Shown one piece after another: positions 16,810 to 25,013 of a stretch of DNA of 64,000 bases. This DNA is from Streptomyces sp. STR69 (GTDB taxonomy: Bacteria; Actinomycetota; Actinomycetes; Streptomycetales; Streptomycetaceae), in assembly GCF_024519455.1 (NCBI RefSeq), contig NZ_JALJRY010000015.1, forward strand, positions 124,001 to 188,000, in the 5' to 3' direction. The number at the start of each line of letters is the position of its first letter. Position 1 is the first letter of the stretch. Made by a program: the position numbers and the translations under genes. The notes below the pieces were generated by a model that worked only from the letters and a program-made list of their open reading frames with translations, was not told the origin of the DNA and did no database searches.

Positions 16810-17720
16810 GCGCGCGGCTCTGGCACCTCGGCAACGTCGTCGTCGATCTCGTCCTGGAGGTCCCCGCCCTTCCCGAGCGCGGCGGCGATGTCCTCGCCAC
16901 CCGCACCGAACGCACCCCCGGTGGCGGCTTCAACGGCATGGCTGCCGCCGCCCGCCAGGGCCTCCCGGTGACCTACGCCGGAGCCCACGGCACCGGACCC
17001 TTCGGCGACCGGGCCCGCGCGGCCCTACGTAGCGAGGGCATCGACGCCCTCCTCGCCCCGCGCCCGGAACCGGACACCGGCTTCGTGGTCTGCCTGGTCG
17101 ACGCGGACGGTGAGCGCACCTTCGTCACCAGCCCCGGCGCCGAGGCGACCCTGACCGCTGCCGACCTGGTCGAACTCCGGCCCGGAGCGGGCGACTTGGT
17201 GTACGTCACCGGATACAGCCTGCTGTACGACAGTAACCGGGCGGCCCTGCTCGACCTCCTGCCCCGACTGGACCCGGCCGTCACGCTGGTCGTCGATCCG
17301 GGCCCGTTGGCGGCCGACATCCCGGGCGGCGCACTGGCGTCGCTGCTCGCCCGCGCCGACTGGTGGAGCTGCAACGCCCGCGAGGCCGCGCTGCTCACCG
17401 GCGTCGATGACGTGGTCGAAGCCGCCCGCATCCTCCAATCCCGCCTGGGACGTGGCTCGGTGCTGGTCCGCACCGGTCCCGGTGGCTGTCTTGTGGACCG
17501 GGGCGGACGCCTCGTCGACGTCCCGGGGTTCGCCGTGGACGCCGTCGATCTCAATGGCGCGGGTGACGCGCACACCGGGGTCTTCATGGCCGCCCTGGCC
17601 CGAGGGCTGGACCCGGTGATCGCCGCCCGCCGGGCCAACGCGGGCGCCGCTCTGGCGGTCACCGCGTCCGGCCCGGCGACCGCGCCGGACGCGGCACGGC
17701 TGGACGCGTTCCTGAACTAG
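16806..17720 (+). CDS. PfkB family carbohydrate kinase
   Basis: A 304-residue ribokinase-like kinase. The N-terminal substrate lid region contains the GG signature TPGGGFNGMAAAARQG (near residue 36-50); the C-terminal signature DLNGAGDAHTGVFMAAL carries the catalytic Asp and anion hole (near residue 245). The usual DTTGAGD is DLNGAGD here. Members phosphorylate ribose, nucleosides or related sugars at a primary hydroxyl using ATP. ATG 16806 overlaps the preceding mini-ORF stop; the longer upstream frame merely runs through the duplicated junction. As last gene of the operon it probably phosphorylates the sugar released by the ARH protein. Confidence 0.92.
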   Translation: MSARLWHLGNVVVDLVLEVPALPERGGDVLATRTERTPGGGFNGMAAAARQGLPVTYAGAHGTGPFGDRARAALRSEGIDALLAPRPEPDTGFVVCLVDADGERTFVTSPGAEATLTAADLVELRPGAGDLVYVTGYSLLYDSNRAALLDLLPRLDPAVTLVVDPGPLAADIPGGALASLLARADWWSCNAREAALLTGVDDVVEAARILQSRLGRGSVLVRTGPGGCLVDRGGRLVDVPGFAVDAVDLNGAGDAHTGVFMAALARGLDPVIAARRANAGAALAVTASGPATAPDAARLDAFLN

Positions 17721-17733
17721 CGTCTCTCCTCGG

Positions 17734-19155
17734 TCAGTTGCCGTCCCGGCGGGAGACCTCGACGTTCTCCAGGATGCCGATCGCGTCCGGAACCAGGACC
17801 GCCGCCGAGAAGTAGGTGCTCACCAGGTAGGAGATGATCGCCTGCTCGTTGATGCCCATGAACCGTACGTTGAGGCCCGGTTCGAGCTCGTCCGGGATGC
17901 CCGTCTGGTACAGGCCGATCACGCCCTGGTCGTCCTCGCCGGTGCGCATCGCGATGATGGACGACGTACGGGACGCGCTGACCGGGATCTTGCCGCACGG
18001 CAGCAGCGGTACTCCGCGCCAGGCCGGCAGATGGTGGCCGCCGACGTCGATGCCGCTGAAGTAGACGCCCCGTTTGTTGCACTCGCGGCCGAACGCGGCG
18101 ATAGCCCGCGGATGCGCGAACAGGAAACGGGTGTCGCGCCGCATGCTCAGCAACTCGTCCAGGTCGTCGGGGGTCGGCGGCCCGGACTGGGTGGAGATCC
18201 GCTGGTCGTAGTCGGCGTTGTGCAGCAGCCCGAAGTCCCGGTTGTTGACGAGCTCGTTCTCCTGTCGCTCGCGCAACGCCTCGACGGTCAGCCGGAGTTG
18301 CTGCTGCGTCTGGTTCATCGGCTGGTTGTAGAGGTCGGTGACCCGGGAGTGCACCTTCAACACGGTCTGGGCGACGCTCAGTTCGTACTCGCGCGGCGCG
18401 AGGTCGTAGTCCACGAACGTGCCGGGCAGGTCCGGCTCGCCCACATGCCCGGCGCTGAGCGCGATCGCCGTCTCGCCGAACGGGTTGAGGGGACCGGGCT
18501 CGTCCCCGGCGCGCGCCTCCACATGCGCGCGCAGCTCCGCGTGCCGGTCCGCGACGGCCTGGTACGCCGCGTGCGGCAGCGTCAGCACCGTGGTGGCCGT
18601 CGCCGCGCGGGCGGTGAACTGCCAGGCGCCGTCGGGTTCGGCGAGCACCTGCCCGCCGAAGGTGTCACCGTCGGCCAGCAGCCCGACGACCGCCTCGTCA
18701 CCGTAGGGACCCTCCCCGAGCTGCTCCACCTTGCCGTGCGCGACCAGGAACACCGAGTCGGCGGGCTGCCCTGCCTGGACGATCAACTGCCCCGGCGTGT
18801 AGTCCCGTTGCTCGAACCGTTCGGCCAGCGCGCCGAGCGCGTCGCCGTCCGCGAAGCCGCGCAGCAGCGGGAGTTCACTCAACTCGGCCGGGACCACCCT
18901 CACTTGCGCTCCGGTCTGCACGAACGTCACCCGTCCGTCGCCGCGCGTGTACGACAGCCGGCGGTTGACGCGATAGGTGCCGCCGGGCACGTTCACCCAG
19001 GGCAGCATCCGGGTCAGCCAGCGGGAACTGATCCCCTGCATCTGGGGTTCGGACTTGGTCGTGGTCGCCAGAGTGCGTGCCGCGGCGGTACCGAGGCTCT
19101 GCTGTTCCCGCTCCTCGGCGCCCGCCTCGGGCGCGGTACCGGTCTCGACCGACAT
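17734..19155 (-). CDS. Family 2B encapsulin nanocompartment shell protein (EshA-like, with cNMP-binding-like domain)
   Basis: A 473-residue HK97-fold shell protein. A flexible N-arm (about 1-60, ending with MLPWVNVPGGTYRVNRR) is followed by an inserted cyclic-nucleotide-binding-like domain (about 95-215: PGQLIVQAGQPADSVFLVAHGKV) and the shell core (about 225-473: YELSVAQTVLKVHSRVTDLYNQPMNQTQQQLR, then GHHLPAWRGVPLLPCGKIPV). This is the family 2B layout of EshA of S. griseus. The CRP phosphate cassette is not conserved (FGGQVLAEP instead of FGELAL), so nucleotide binding is uncertain. GGAGAGAAGG precedes the ATG. No terpene cyclase or prenyltransferase cargo gene, the usual partner, lies nearby. 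It converges with pfkB. Confidence 0.93.
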   Translation of the reverse strand: MSVETGTAPEAGAEEREQQSLGTAAARTLATTTKSEPQMQGISSRWLTRMLPWVNVPGGTYRVNRRLSYTRGDGRVTFVQTGAQVRVVPAELSELPLLRGFADGDALGALAERFEQRDYTPGQLIVQAGQPADSVFLVAHGKVEQLGEGPYGDEAVVGLLADGDTFGGQVLAEPDGAWQFTARAATATTVLTLPHAAYQAVADRHAELRAHVEARAGDEPGPLNPFGETAIALSAGHVGEPDLPGTFVDYDLAPREYELSVAQTVLKVHSRVTDLYNQPMNQTQQQLRLTVEALRERQENELVNNRDFGLLHNADYDQRISTQSGPPTPDDLDELLSMRRDTRFLFAHPRAIAAFGRECNKRGVYFSGIDVGGHHLPAWRGVPLLPCGKIPVSASRTSSIIAMRTGEDDQGVIGLYQTGIPDELEPGLNVRFMGINEQAIISYLVSTYFSAAVLVPDAIGILENVEVSRRDGN

Positions 19156-19349
19156 GGTGCCTTCTCTCCTGTCGCACGGATGACGGAATGCCTGCGTCCC
19201 GTCACGTTCCGTGCGTACAGCTACCCGTCATCGGTCACGACGAGTGATGATCCGGGACGGCGGTCGAGGCACATGCCGATCGCACGTGCCTCCGCACGAC
19301 CCCCGGTTGACCCGGCATCACCCTTTCGGGGTATCCGGTACAGGGCCGT

Positions 19350-20732
19350 TCACAGCGTCTTGCCGGGATTGAGGATCCCGTGCGGATCGAAGGCGTCCTT
19401 GAGCCGCCGCTGCAACGCGTGGGCGGTGGGGCCGAGTTCGTCCGCCACCCACTGCCGCTTCAGCACCCCGACACCGTGCTCGCCGGTCAGCGTCCCGCCG
19501 AGCCGCAGCGCCAGCGCGAAGATCTCGCCGGCCGCCTCCCAGGCCGCGTCGGGCAGCCGGTCCAGGGCGGGATCGACCACGATGATCGGATGCAGATTGC
19601 CGTCCGCCGCGTGCGCGAGCGTGTAGACCGGCACGGCATGGCGGGCCGAGATGGCGCGGATCTCGCGAACCGCCTCCGCGAGCCGGGAACGCGGCACCGC
19701 GATGTCCTCGATCAGCGGCCGGCCCAGCCGCTCCAGCGCCGGCAGGGCCAGTCGGCGGGCCGCTAGCAGCGCCTCCGCCTCCACCGGGTCCGCCGTGGTC
19801 TCCACGGTCGTGGCCGTCGCCGCGAGCATCCGCGCGACCTGCTCCGCCTCGGCGCCCGCCCCCGCCCCGTCGCACTGCACCAGCAGCAGCGCCGCCCCGC
19901 GCGCCCCCAACGCCGGGTCTACGGCGTGCAGCACCGGCCCGTCGAGCAGCTCCGCGAGCGCCGGTACGACCCCGGCCCGCCCGATCGCGTGCGACGCCTC
20001 GGCCGCCGTCTCGAACGAGTCGAAGTAGGCGGCGACCGTGGCGGTCGCCACCGGCACCGGGCGCAGCCGCAGGGTCGCCGACGTGATGACGGCGAGAGTG
20101 CCCTCGGAGCCGGTCAGCAGCGCGGTGAGGTCGTAACCGGTGACGCCCTTGACGGTACGGCGGCCGGTCGTGACCACCGTCCCGTCGGCGAGTACGGCCT
20201 CCAGGCCGAGCACGCTGTCCCGCGTCACCCCGTACTTCGCGCACCGCAGCCCGCCCGCGTTGGTCGCGATGTTCCCGCCGATGGTCGAGATCGACGCACT
20301 CGCCGGATCGGGCGCGTACCGCAGCCCGTGCCCGGCCGCCGCCCGGTCCAACTCGGCGGTGATCACGCCCGGTTCGACCACGGCCAACTGGTCGTCGGCC
20401 GAGAGCTCCAGGATGCGGTTCATCCCGGACAGGTCCAGCACGAGCACGCCCTCACCCGCCGACGCCCCACCCGAAAGACCGGTGCCCGCACCGCGCGGCA
20501 CCACCGGTACCCGTAGCGCGTTCGCGTGCCGGAGCGTGACGGTCACGTCCTCGGTACGCCGTGCGTGCACCACGGCCAGCGGGACACCGTCCGGCCGGGT
20601 GCCCGAACGGTCCGTGCTGTGCGCGGCCAACGTGCGCGGATCCGTGGCCAGTCGGTCGGGCGGCAGATCCCGGGCGAGCAGTCCGAGGAGTCGGGCGGCG
20701 GCAGTGGGGGTGGTCGGGGGAGCTGTGGTCAC
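19350..20732 (-). CDS. FAD-linked oxidase, GlcD/D-lactate dehydrogenase type
   Basis: A 460-residue flavoprotein of the VAO/PCMH class. The FAD-binding domain has PVVPRGAGTGLSGGASAGEG (near residue 80) and PDPASASISTIGGNIATNAGG (near residue 145); the C-terminal FAD-oxidase domain ends with GTLTGEHGVGVLKRQW and DAFDPHGILNPGKTL. Such enzymes oxidise 2-hydroxy acids (glycolate, D-lactate, 2-hydroxyglutarate). It starts with GTG 20732, with GAAGG 12 nt upstream, 28 nt after the acyl-CoA-dehydrogenase-like gene, so it probably belongs to the organosulfur operon, where it could oxidise a hydroxy acid left after desulfonation. That role is inference. Confidence 0.9.
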   Translation of the reverse strand: MTTAPPTTPTAAARLLGLLARDLPPDRLATDPRTLAAHSTDRSGTRPDGVPLAVVHARRTEDVTVTLRHANALRVPVVPRGAGTGLSGGASAGEGVLVLDLSGMNRILELSADDQLAVVEPGVITAELDRAAAGHGLRYAPDPASASISTIGGNIATNAGGLRCAKYGVTRDSVLGLEAVLADGTVVTTGRRTVKGVTGYDLTALLTGSEGTLAVITSATLRLRPVPVATATVAAYFDSFETAAEASHAIGRAGVVPALAELLDGPVLHAVDPALGARGAALLLVQCDGAGAGAEAEQVARMLAATATTVETTADPVEAEALLAARRLALPALERLGRPLIEDIAVPRSRLAEAVREIRAISARHAVPVYTLAHAADGNLHPIIVVDPALDRLPDAAWEAAGEIFALALRLGGTLTGEHGVGVLKRQWVADELGPTAHALQRRLKDAFDPHGILNPGKTL

Positions 20733-20760
20733 GGGTTCCGTACCTTCACTGTGCGTGCCT

Positions 20761-21867
20761 TCACGGATTCAGCGCCTTCGTTCCGATCGCGAGCAGGGAG
20801 ATGTCCTCCTGGGGCGCGTGCACGGGCGCGCACTGGATGTCCCGGAAGTGCCGCTCCAGCGGATTGCCGCGCGCGAGACCGGGATTCCCGAGCAGCCGTA
20901 CCGCCAGTTCCACGGCCCGGACGCCGTGCCGGTCTGCCAACACCCTTGCTCCCAGCGCCTGTTCGGGGGCGTACGAGGAGTCGCCCGCGTCGACGCGCGC
21001 GGCTCCGCCGAACACCAGCTCCTCGGCGGCGGTCAGCAGCACCTCGATCTCCCCTGCGGTCCTGCGGAACCGCTCCGTACGGGCCACCGGATGACCGAGG
21101 TTGGCGGGCACCCGCTCGTGGGCGAACGTGTGGAAGAAGGACTGCGCGGCCCGCGCGACCCCCAAGTAGAGGGCAGCGAGCGGGAGATGGAGCGCCGCGC
21201 CCGCCCGGTTGTCCTGCTCGGCCGCCGCACCGTACGGGCCGATGCCGATGACGTGCTCGTACCGAATCTCCACGTCCCGGAACGTCACGTCGTGGCTGCC
21301 GCTGGCCCGCAGCCCCAACTGGTCCCAGCGGCCGGTGATCTCGATACCGGGGGAGCCGCCCGGCACCAGGAAGGTGCCGACGCGCGGCTCCGGTTCGTCG
21401 GTGGTGGCCCATACAAGGAACCAGTCCAGGCCCTCCGCGCCGGTCACGAAGCGCTTGGTGCCGCTCAGCGACCAGCCGTCGGGGGTGCGCCGGGCGAGGG
21501 TCGAGGGGAGTCCCCCGCGTGCAGGGGAGCCCAACTCAGGTTCTACGCGCGCGTGGTTGACGAGCACGGGCCGTTCGAAGGACTCCTTGACGAGCCGCGC
21601 GTACAACTCCTCGGGCCAGTGCGGCTGTACGGCCTGCCGGGCGTGCGTGTTGAGGGTCATCGCCGCGATCAGGGCGACGGACGGGTCGCCCCGGCCGATC
21701 CGGTGCAGGATGCGCGCGCTCTCTTCCACGCGGGCGCCCCGACCGCCGTACTGCTTCCCGATGGTCGCGGTGAGCAGTCCGGCCTCGTGGGCGATCCGGA
21801 GGGACTCGGCGGGGAAGGCGCCCGACTGGTCGTAGCCGGCGGCCAGTTCGGCGATGCGGGCGGTCAC
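20761..21867 (-). CDS. Acyl-CoA dehydrogenase-fold flavin monooxygenase (SfnB/DszC-like)
   Basis: A 368-residue acyl-CoA dehydrogenase-like protein: N-terminal helical domain (GLLTATIGKQYGGRGARVEESA), middle beta domain (WSLSGTKRFVTGAEGLDWFL, then WDQLGLRASGSHDVTF) and C-terminal helices. In sulfur operons these proteins belong to the SfnB/DszC group, oxygenating or oxidising small organosulfur compounds with reduced FMN rather than dehydrogenating CoA esters. Typical catalytic Glu for CoA-ester chemistry is not obvious. GTG 21867 overlaps the stop of the upstream binding-protein gene (GTGA). Confidence 0.85.
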   Translation of the reverse strand: MTARIAELAAGYDQSGAFPAESLRIAHEAGLLTATIGKQYGGRGARVEESARILHRIGRGDPSVALIAAMTLNTHARQAVQPHWPEELYARLVKESFERPVLVNHARVEPELGSPARGGLPSTLARRTPDGWSLSGTKRFVTGAEGLDWFLVWATTDEPEPRVGTFLVPGGSPGIEITGRWDQLGLRASGSHDVTFRDVEIRYEHVIGIGPYGAAAEQDNRAGAALHLPLAALYLGVARAAQSFFHTFAHERVPANLGHPVARTERFRRTAGEIEVLLTAAEELVFGGAARVDAGDSSYAPEQALGARVLADRHGVRAVELAVRLLGNPGLARGNPLERHFRDIQCAPVHAPQEDISLLAIGTKALNP

Positions 21868-22874
21868 AGGGCCTTCTTCAGGTCGGAGTTGAGTTCGGTG
21901 GTCCAGAACGACTTCACGTCCAAGTGCGCCTTCAGCGCGCCGAGTTCGGTGAAGGCGTCAGCCACCTTCTGCTGCGAGGCGATCGTGTCGTCGCCGACCG
22001 TCCGGGCCTGGGTCGGGCGCTGCTTCTGCGCGGCGACCAGGTCCGCCTTGGCCTGCGCCACCGGCTGGTGGGTGGCGTCGGCGGTGACCGTCGCGAAGCC
22101 GTCCACGTGGCCGTCGCGGACGTAGGCGTACGCCTTGGTGATCCGGGCGATCAGATCGGCCGCGGCGGCCCGCTGGGCGGGGCTCTTGAGAACGCTGTCG
22201 CGCGCCGACCAGAGGAAGTTGCCGGACAGGATGTCCGCGCCGGAGCCGACCGTGCGGGCGCCCTGCTGATGGGCCGTGATGATCGACGTGCCGTAGGACG
22301 CGAAGGCGTCGATGGAGCCGCCGTTCAGGGCCGCGAGGCCGTCGTTGGGCAGCAGCGGCTTGGCGTCGATGTCCGACCACTTGAGGCCCGCTTGCTTCAG
22401 CAGCTCGTAGAGGAAGTAGTGGGCCGTGGTGTTCTGGACGTAACCGACCTTCTTGCCCTTCAGACCGGCGATGTCGGTCACCTTCGAGCCCTTGGGGACG
22501 ACGACTTCCTGGTTGAGGGTGGTGCCGCGCTGGACGGCGACGACCTTGAAGTCGGGCTTGCCGTCGGCGGCCGAGAAGATGGGCGGGATCTCGCTGGAGG
22601 AGGCGAGGTCCAGTGCTCCGGCGCGGACGGCCTGGAGTTGCTTGTCGCCGCCGGGGAAGAGGTTCCACTTCACCTTGTACGGGGTGTCGTCGAGATGGGC
22701 GTACTTGAGGACGGCCTCGTCGACCTTCCAGCCGGTGTCACCGACCCGCAGGGTCACGGAGGAGACGTCGGAGGAAGCGGAGTCGGCCGTCGCGCTGCCT
22801 CCGCAGGCCGCGGCGAAGGGCAGGAGGAGGGCGAGGGCGGCGGTGGACGCGCGCAGGGTGTGACGCAACAACAC
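21864..22874 (-). CDS. ABC transporter substrate-binding lipoprotein, second SsuA/TauA-like
   Basis: A 336-residue periplasmic-type binding protein with an N-terminal lipoprotein signal (STAALALLLPFAAACGG; the lipid Cys is near residue 24). The mature part has the NMT1/SsuA fold features VTLRVGDTGWKVDEAVLKY, LKGKKVGYVQNTTAHYFLYELLKQAGL and DAFASYGTSIITAHQQGARTV. It should deliver an organosulfonate or related anion to the SsuBC transporter, or to a partner elsewhere. It is clearly diverged from the other binding protein at 24045. GTG 22874 has a GGAG site 5 nt upstream. Confidence 0.88.
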   Translation of the reverse strand: MLLRHTLRASTAALALLLPFAAACGGSATADSASSDVSSVTLRVGDTGWKVDEAVLKYAHLDDTPYKVKWNLFPGGDKQLQAVRAGALDLASSSEIPPIFSAADGKPDFKVVAVQRGTTLNQEVVVPKGSKVTDIAGLKGKKVGYVQNTTAHYFLYELLKQAGLKWSDIDAKPLLPNDGLAALNGGSIDAFASYGTSIITAHQQGARTVGSGADILSGNFLWSARDSVLKSPAQRAAAADLIARITKAYAYVRDGHVDGFATVTADATHQPVAQAKADLVAAQKQRPTQARTVGDDTIASQQKVADAFTELGALKAHLDVKSFWTTELNSDLKKAL

Positions 22875-22919
22875 GGGGTCTCCATAAGGGGGTTCGCAAT
22901 CAGAGGGGTGACGGACGGG

Positions 22920-24020
22920 TCAGGCGGCCTGCGAGGAGGTCGCCCGGTGGGCGAGTTCCTGGCGGACCAGGGGCAGGACGTGGCGGGCGTAGTCGATCGC
23001 GTCGTTGAGCGGGTCGTAGCCGCGGATCGAGAGCAGGTCGCAGCCGATGTCGACGTAGTCGAGGAGTGCCTGCGCGACCGTCTCGGGCGTGCCGACAAGG
23101 GCAGTTGACGCGCCGGCCGCGTTGGTGGCGACGGCGGGCGCGGTCCACAGGCAGCGGTCCTGGACCTCGCCGCGCTCGGCGATGTCGAGGAGACGCTGCG
23201 AGCCGACGTTCGCCGGGCGGCCGGTGGTGCGGTAGTGGCGGAGCAACTCGGTGTTCTTCGCCTGGTCCTTGAGGACGCCGAGGGTGCGGTGGGCCTTCTC
23301 CCAGGCCAGTTCCTCGGTGGGCGCGATGATCGGGCGGAACGACACCCAGATACGCGGGTGCGGGCGTCCGGCGGCGTCGGCGACCGCGTTGACGGCGGCG
23401 ATCTGCTCCGCCGTCTCCTTCAGCGGCTCGCCCCACAGCCCGAAGATGTCGCCCTGCTGACCGCCCACCCGGTACGCGTCCTGGGAGGAACCGCCGACGG
23501 AGATCGGGACCAGCCCGTCGACCGGCTTCACGTCGGAGTAGTAGCCCTCGAATTTGAAGTACTTGCCCTCGTGCGAGACGGGTCCCTCGGCCTGCCACAC
23601 CTTCCGCAGGATCTGGATGTACTCGTCCGAACGCTCGTACCGCTCCTCCTTGTTGAGGTAGTCGCCCTCCCGGCGCTGCTCCTCGTCGCTGCCCCCGGAG
23701 ATGATGTGCAGGGTGAGCCGGCCATTGCTGATCCGGTCCAGGGTGGCCAGGGCGCGGGCCGCGTGCGTCGGGAAGATCACGCCGGGCCGGTGGGCGAGGA
23801 TCGGGCCGATCCGCTCGGTGTGGGTGGCGACGAACTGGGCGATCTGGAAGGCGTCCGGCGAGGCCGAGTGGTAGGCGACCAGGGTGTGGTCGAAACCGCC
23901 GTCGTCCAGTGCCCGGGCGTACTTGCGCAGGTGGTCGACGTCGAGACCGGTGCGGCTGGAGGCGGCGGGACCCGAGGCTCCGGAGTCGGTGTGGACGGCG
24001 CTGATGAACTCGACAGGCAT
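22920..24020 (-). CDS. ssuD: SsuD-like alkanesulfonate monooxygenase (LLM class)
   Basis: A 366-residue luciferase-like flavin monooxygenase. Conserved SsuD segments include DHLRKYARALDDGGFDHTLV near the N-terminus, AHRPGVIFPTHAARALATLD, LHIISGGSDEEQRREGDYLN and VSVGGSSQDAYRVGGQQGDI-like text in the second half. SsuD uses FMNH2 and O2 to release sulfite from alkanesulfonates, giving an aldehyde. No SsuE flavin reductase gene is present in the operon, so FMNH2 must come from elsewhere. ATG 24020 follows an AGGAG site. It sits between two binding-protein genes. Confidence 0.92.
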   Translation of the reverse strand: MPVEFISAVHTDSGASGPAASSRTGLDVDHLRKYARALDDGGFDHTLVAYHSASPDAFQIAQFVATHTERIGPILAHRPGVIFPTHAARALATLDRISNGRLTLHIISGGSDEEQRREGDYLNKEERYERSDEYIQILRKVWQAEGPVSHEGKYFKFEGYYSDVKPVDGLVPISVGGSSQDAYRVGGQQGDIFGLWGEPLKETAEQIAAVNAVADAAGRPHPRIWVSFRPIIAPTEELAWEKAHRTLGVLKDQAKNTELLRHYRTTGRPANVGSQRLLDIAERGEVQDRCLWTAPAVATNAAGASTALVGTPETVAQALLDYVDIGCDLLSIRGYDPLNDAIDYARHVLPLVRQELAHRATSSQAA

Positions 24021-24044
24021 GAGCGAACTCCTAAGACGTGAAGG

Positions 24045-25013
24045 TCACTTGATCAGGGAGGCGTCGGTGGACTTGGCCACGTCCACGTTCGGGTCGAGGA
24101 CGCCGATGCTGTTCATGAGGTCGGCGACCTGCTGGACGGTGGTGTTGACGTCCGAGGTGACCGGCAGCACCTGGCTGTAGGCGGCCGAGGCGAGGGCCTT
24201 CGCCACCGAGGCGTCGGCGCCGTTGCGCTGCTCGATGGCCTTGGCGTACGCGTCCTGGTGGGTGCTGGTCCACTTCAGCGCCGTGCTCAGGCGCTGGAGG
24301 AAGTCGCTCAGGGCGGTCTTCTTCGCGGAGTTGGCGAGCGCCTTCTCGGAGGCGTTGACGAAGCCGATGCCGCTGACCCGGCCGTCCCCGCCGTCGACGA
24401 GGAGCCTGCCGCCCTGCTCCAGGCCGACGGCCTGGTAGACGCCGAAGGTCGCCCAGATCTTGATCTTCCCGGAGGCGAACGCGGCCTGCGCGTCCGTCGG
24501 CAGCAGGTACTGCACCTTGACGTCCTTGTAGCTGAGCCCGTTCTGCTTGAGGACGTTGGCCAGCAGATACTCCGAGACGCTGCCCTTCGCCGAGGACACC
24601 ACGACCTTCTGGCCCTTGAGGTCCTTCACGCTGTCGATGCCGGAGTCCTTGCGCACGACGATCCCGACGTGCGTGCCGTCGTTCTTGAGGGCGGCCACGT
24701 TCTTGATCTTGACGCCGCCGCTGAGCGCCTGGAGCGCGGGCAGGTCGGCGGAGAACCCGGTGTCGGCGGCGTCCGCCTGCACGGCCTGGTAGAGCGGGGC
24801 CGCGCCCTGGAACTCGGCCCACTTCACCTTGTACTTGGCGCCCTTGAGCGCGTCGGAGGCGGCGATGATCGTCTGGAGGGTCTTGGCCTGGTCGCCGATG
24901 GTGAGGGTGACCTGTCCACCGGAGGCGGCGTCCGCCGAGGAGTTGCCGCCGCAGGCGCTCAACGCCAGCAGGGCGGTCAGGCTCAGGGAGGCGGCGGCGA
25001 TTCTGCGGATCAC
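24045..25013 (-). CDS. ssuA: Aliphatic sulfonate ABC transporter substrate-binding lipoprotein
   Basis: A 322-residue lipoprotein with a strong lipobox (LTALLALSACGG; lipid Cys near residue 21) and an SsuA-type domain (VTLTIGDQAKTLQTIIAASDAL, then LKGQKVVVSSAKGSVSEYLLANVLKQNGL). It captures sulfonates outside the membrane for the SsuBC pair encoded just upstream. GTG 25013 overlaps the stop of ssuB in a GTGA junction, so it is translationally coupled to the transporter genes and is the likeliest cognate binding protein. Confidence 0.9.
   Translation of the reverse strand: MIRRIAAASLSLTALLALSACGGNSSADAASGGQVTLTIGDQAKTLQTIIAASDALKGAKYKVKWAEFQGAAPLYQAVQADAADTGFSADLPALQALSGGVKIKNVAALKNDGTHVGIVVRKDSGIDSVKDLKGQKVVVSSAKGSVSEYLLANVLKQNGLSYKDVKVQYLLPTDAQAAFASGKIKIWATFGVYQAVGLEQGGRLLVDGGDGRVSGIGFVNASEKALANSAKKTALSDFLQRLSTALKWTSTHQDAYAKAIEQRNGADASVAKALASAAYSQVLPVTSDVNTTVQQVADLMNSIGVLDPNVDVAKSTDASLIK

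Larger units (their letters stand above)
16572..16847 (+). repeat. Three-unit tandem duplication spanning the ARH-pfkB junction
   Basis: Three consecutive units (about 16572-16660, 16661-16761 and 16762-16847) each contain a copy of the 3' end of the ARH gene (peptide DATAAALLGLR or DATSMAPLGLR) followed by a stop/start overlap and the 5' end of pfkB (RLWYPGNLVV, RFRHLGTLVV, RLWHLGNVVV). Unit lengths are about 89, 101 and 86 bp; the middle one has an extra GGGCGGCCCGTGAGC-like copy. Copies differ by scattered substitutions, so the duplication is not very recent. The intact gene ends are the first ARH copy and the last pfkB copy. Confidence 0.85.
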
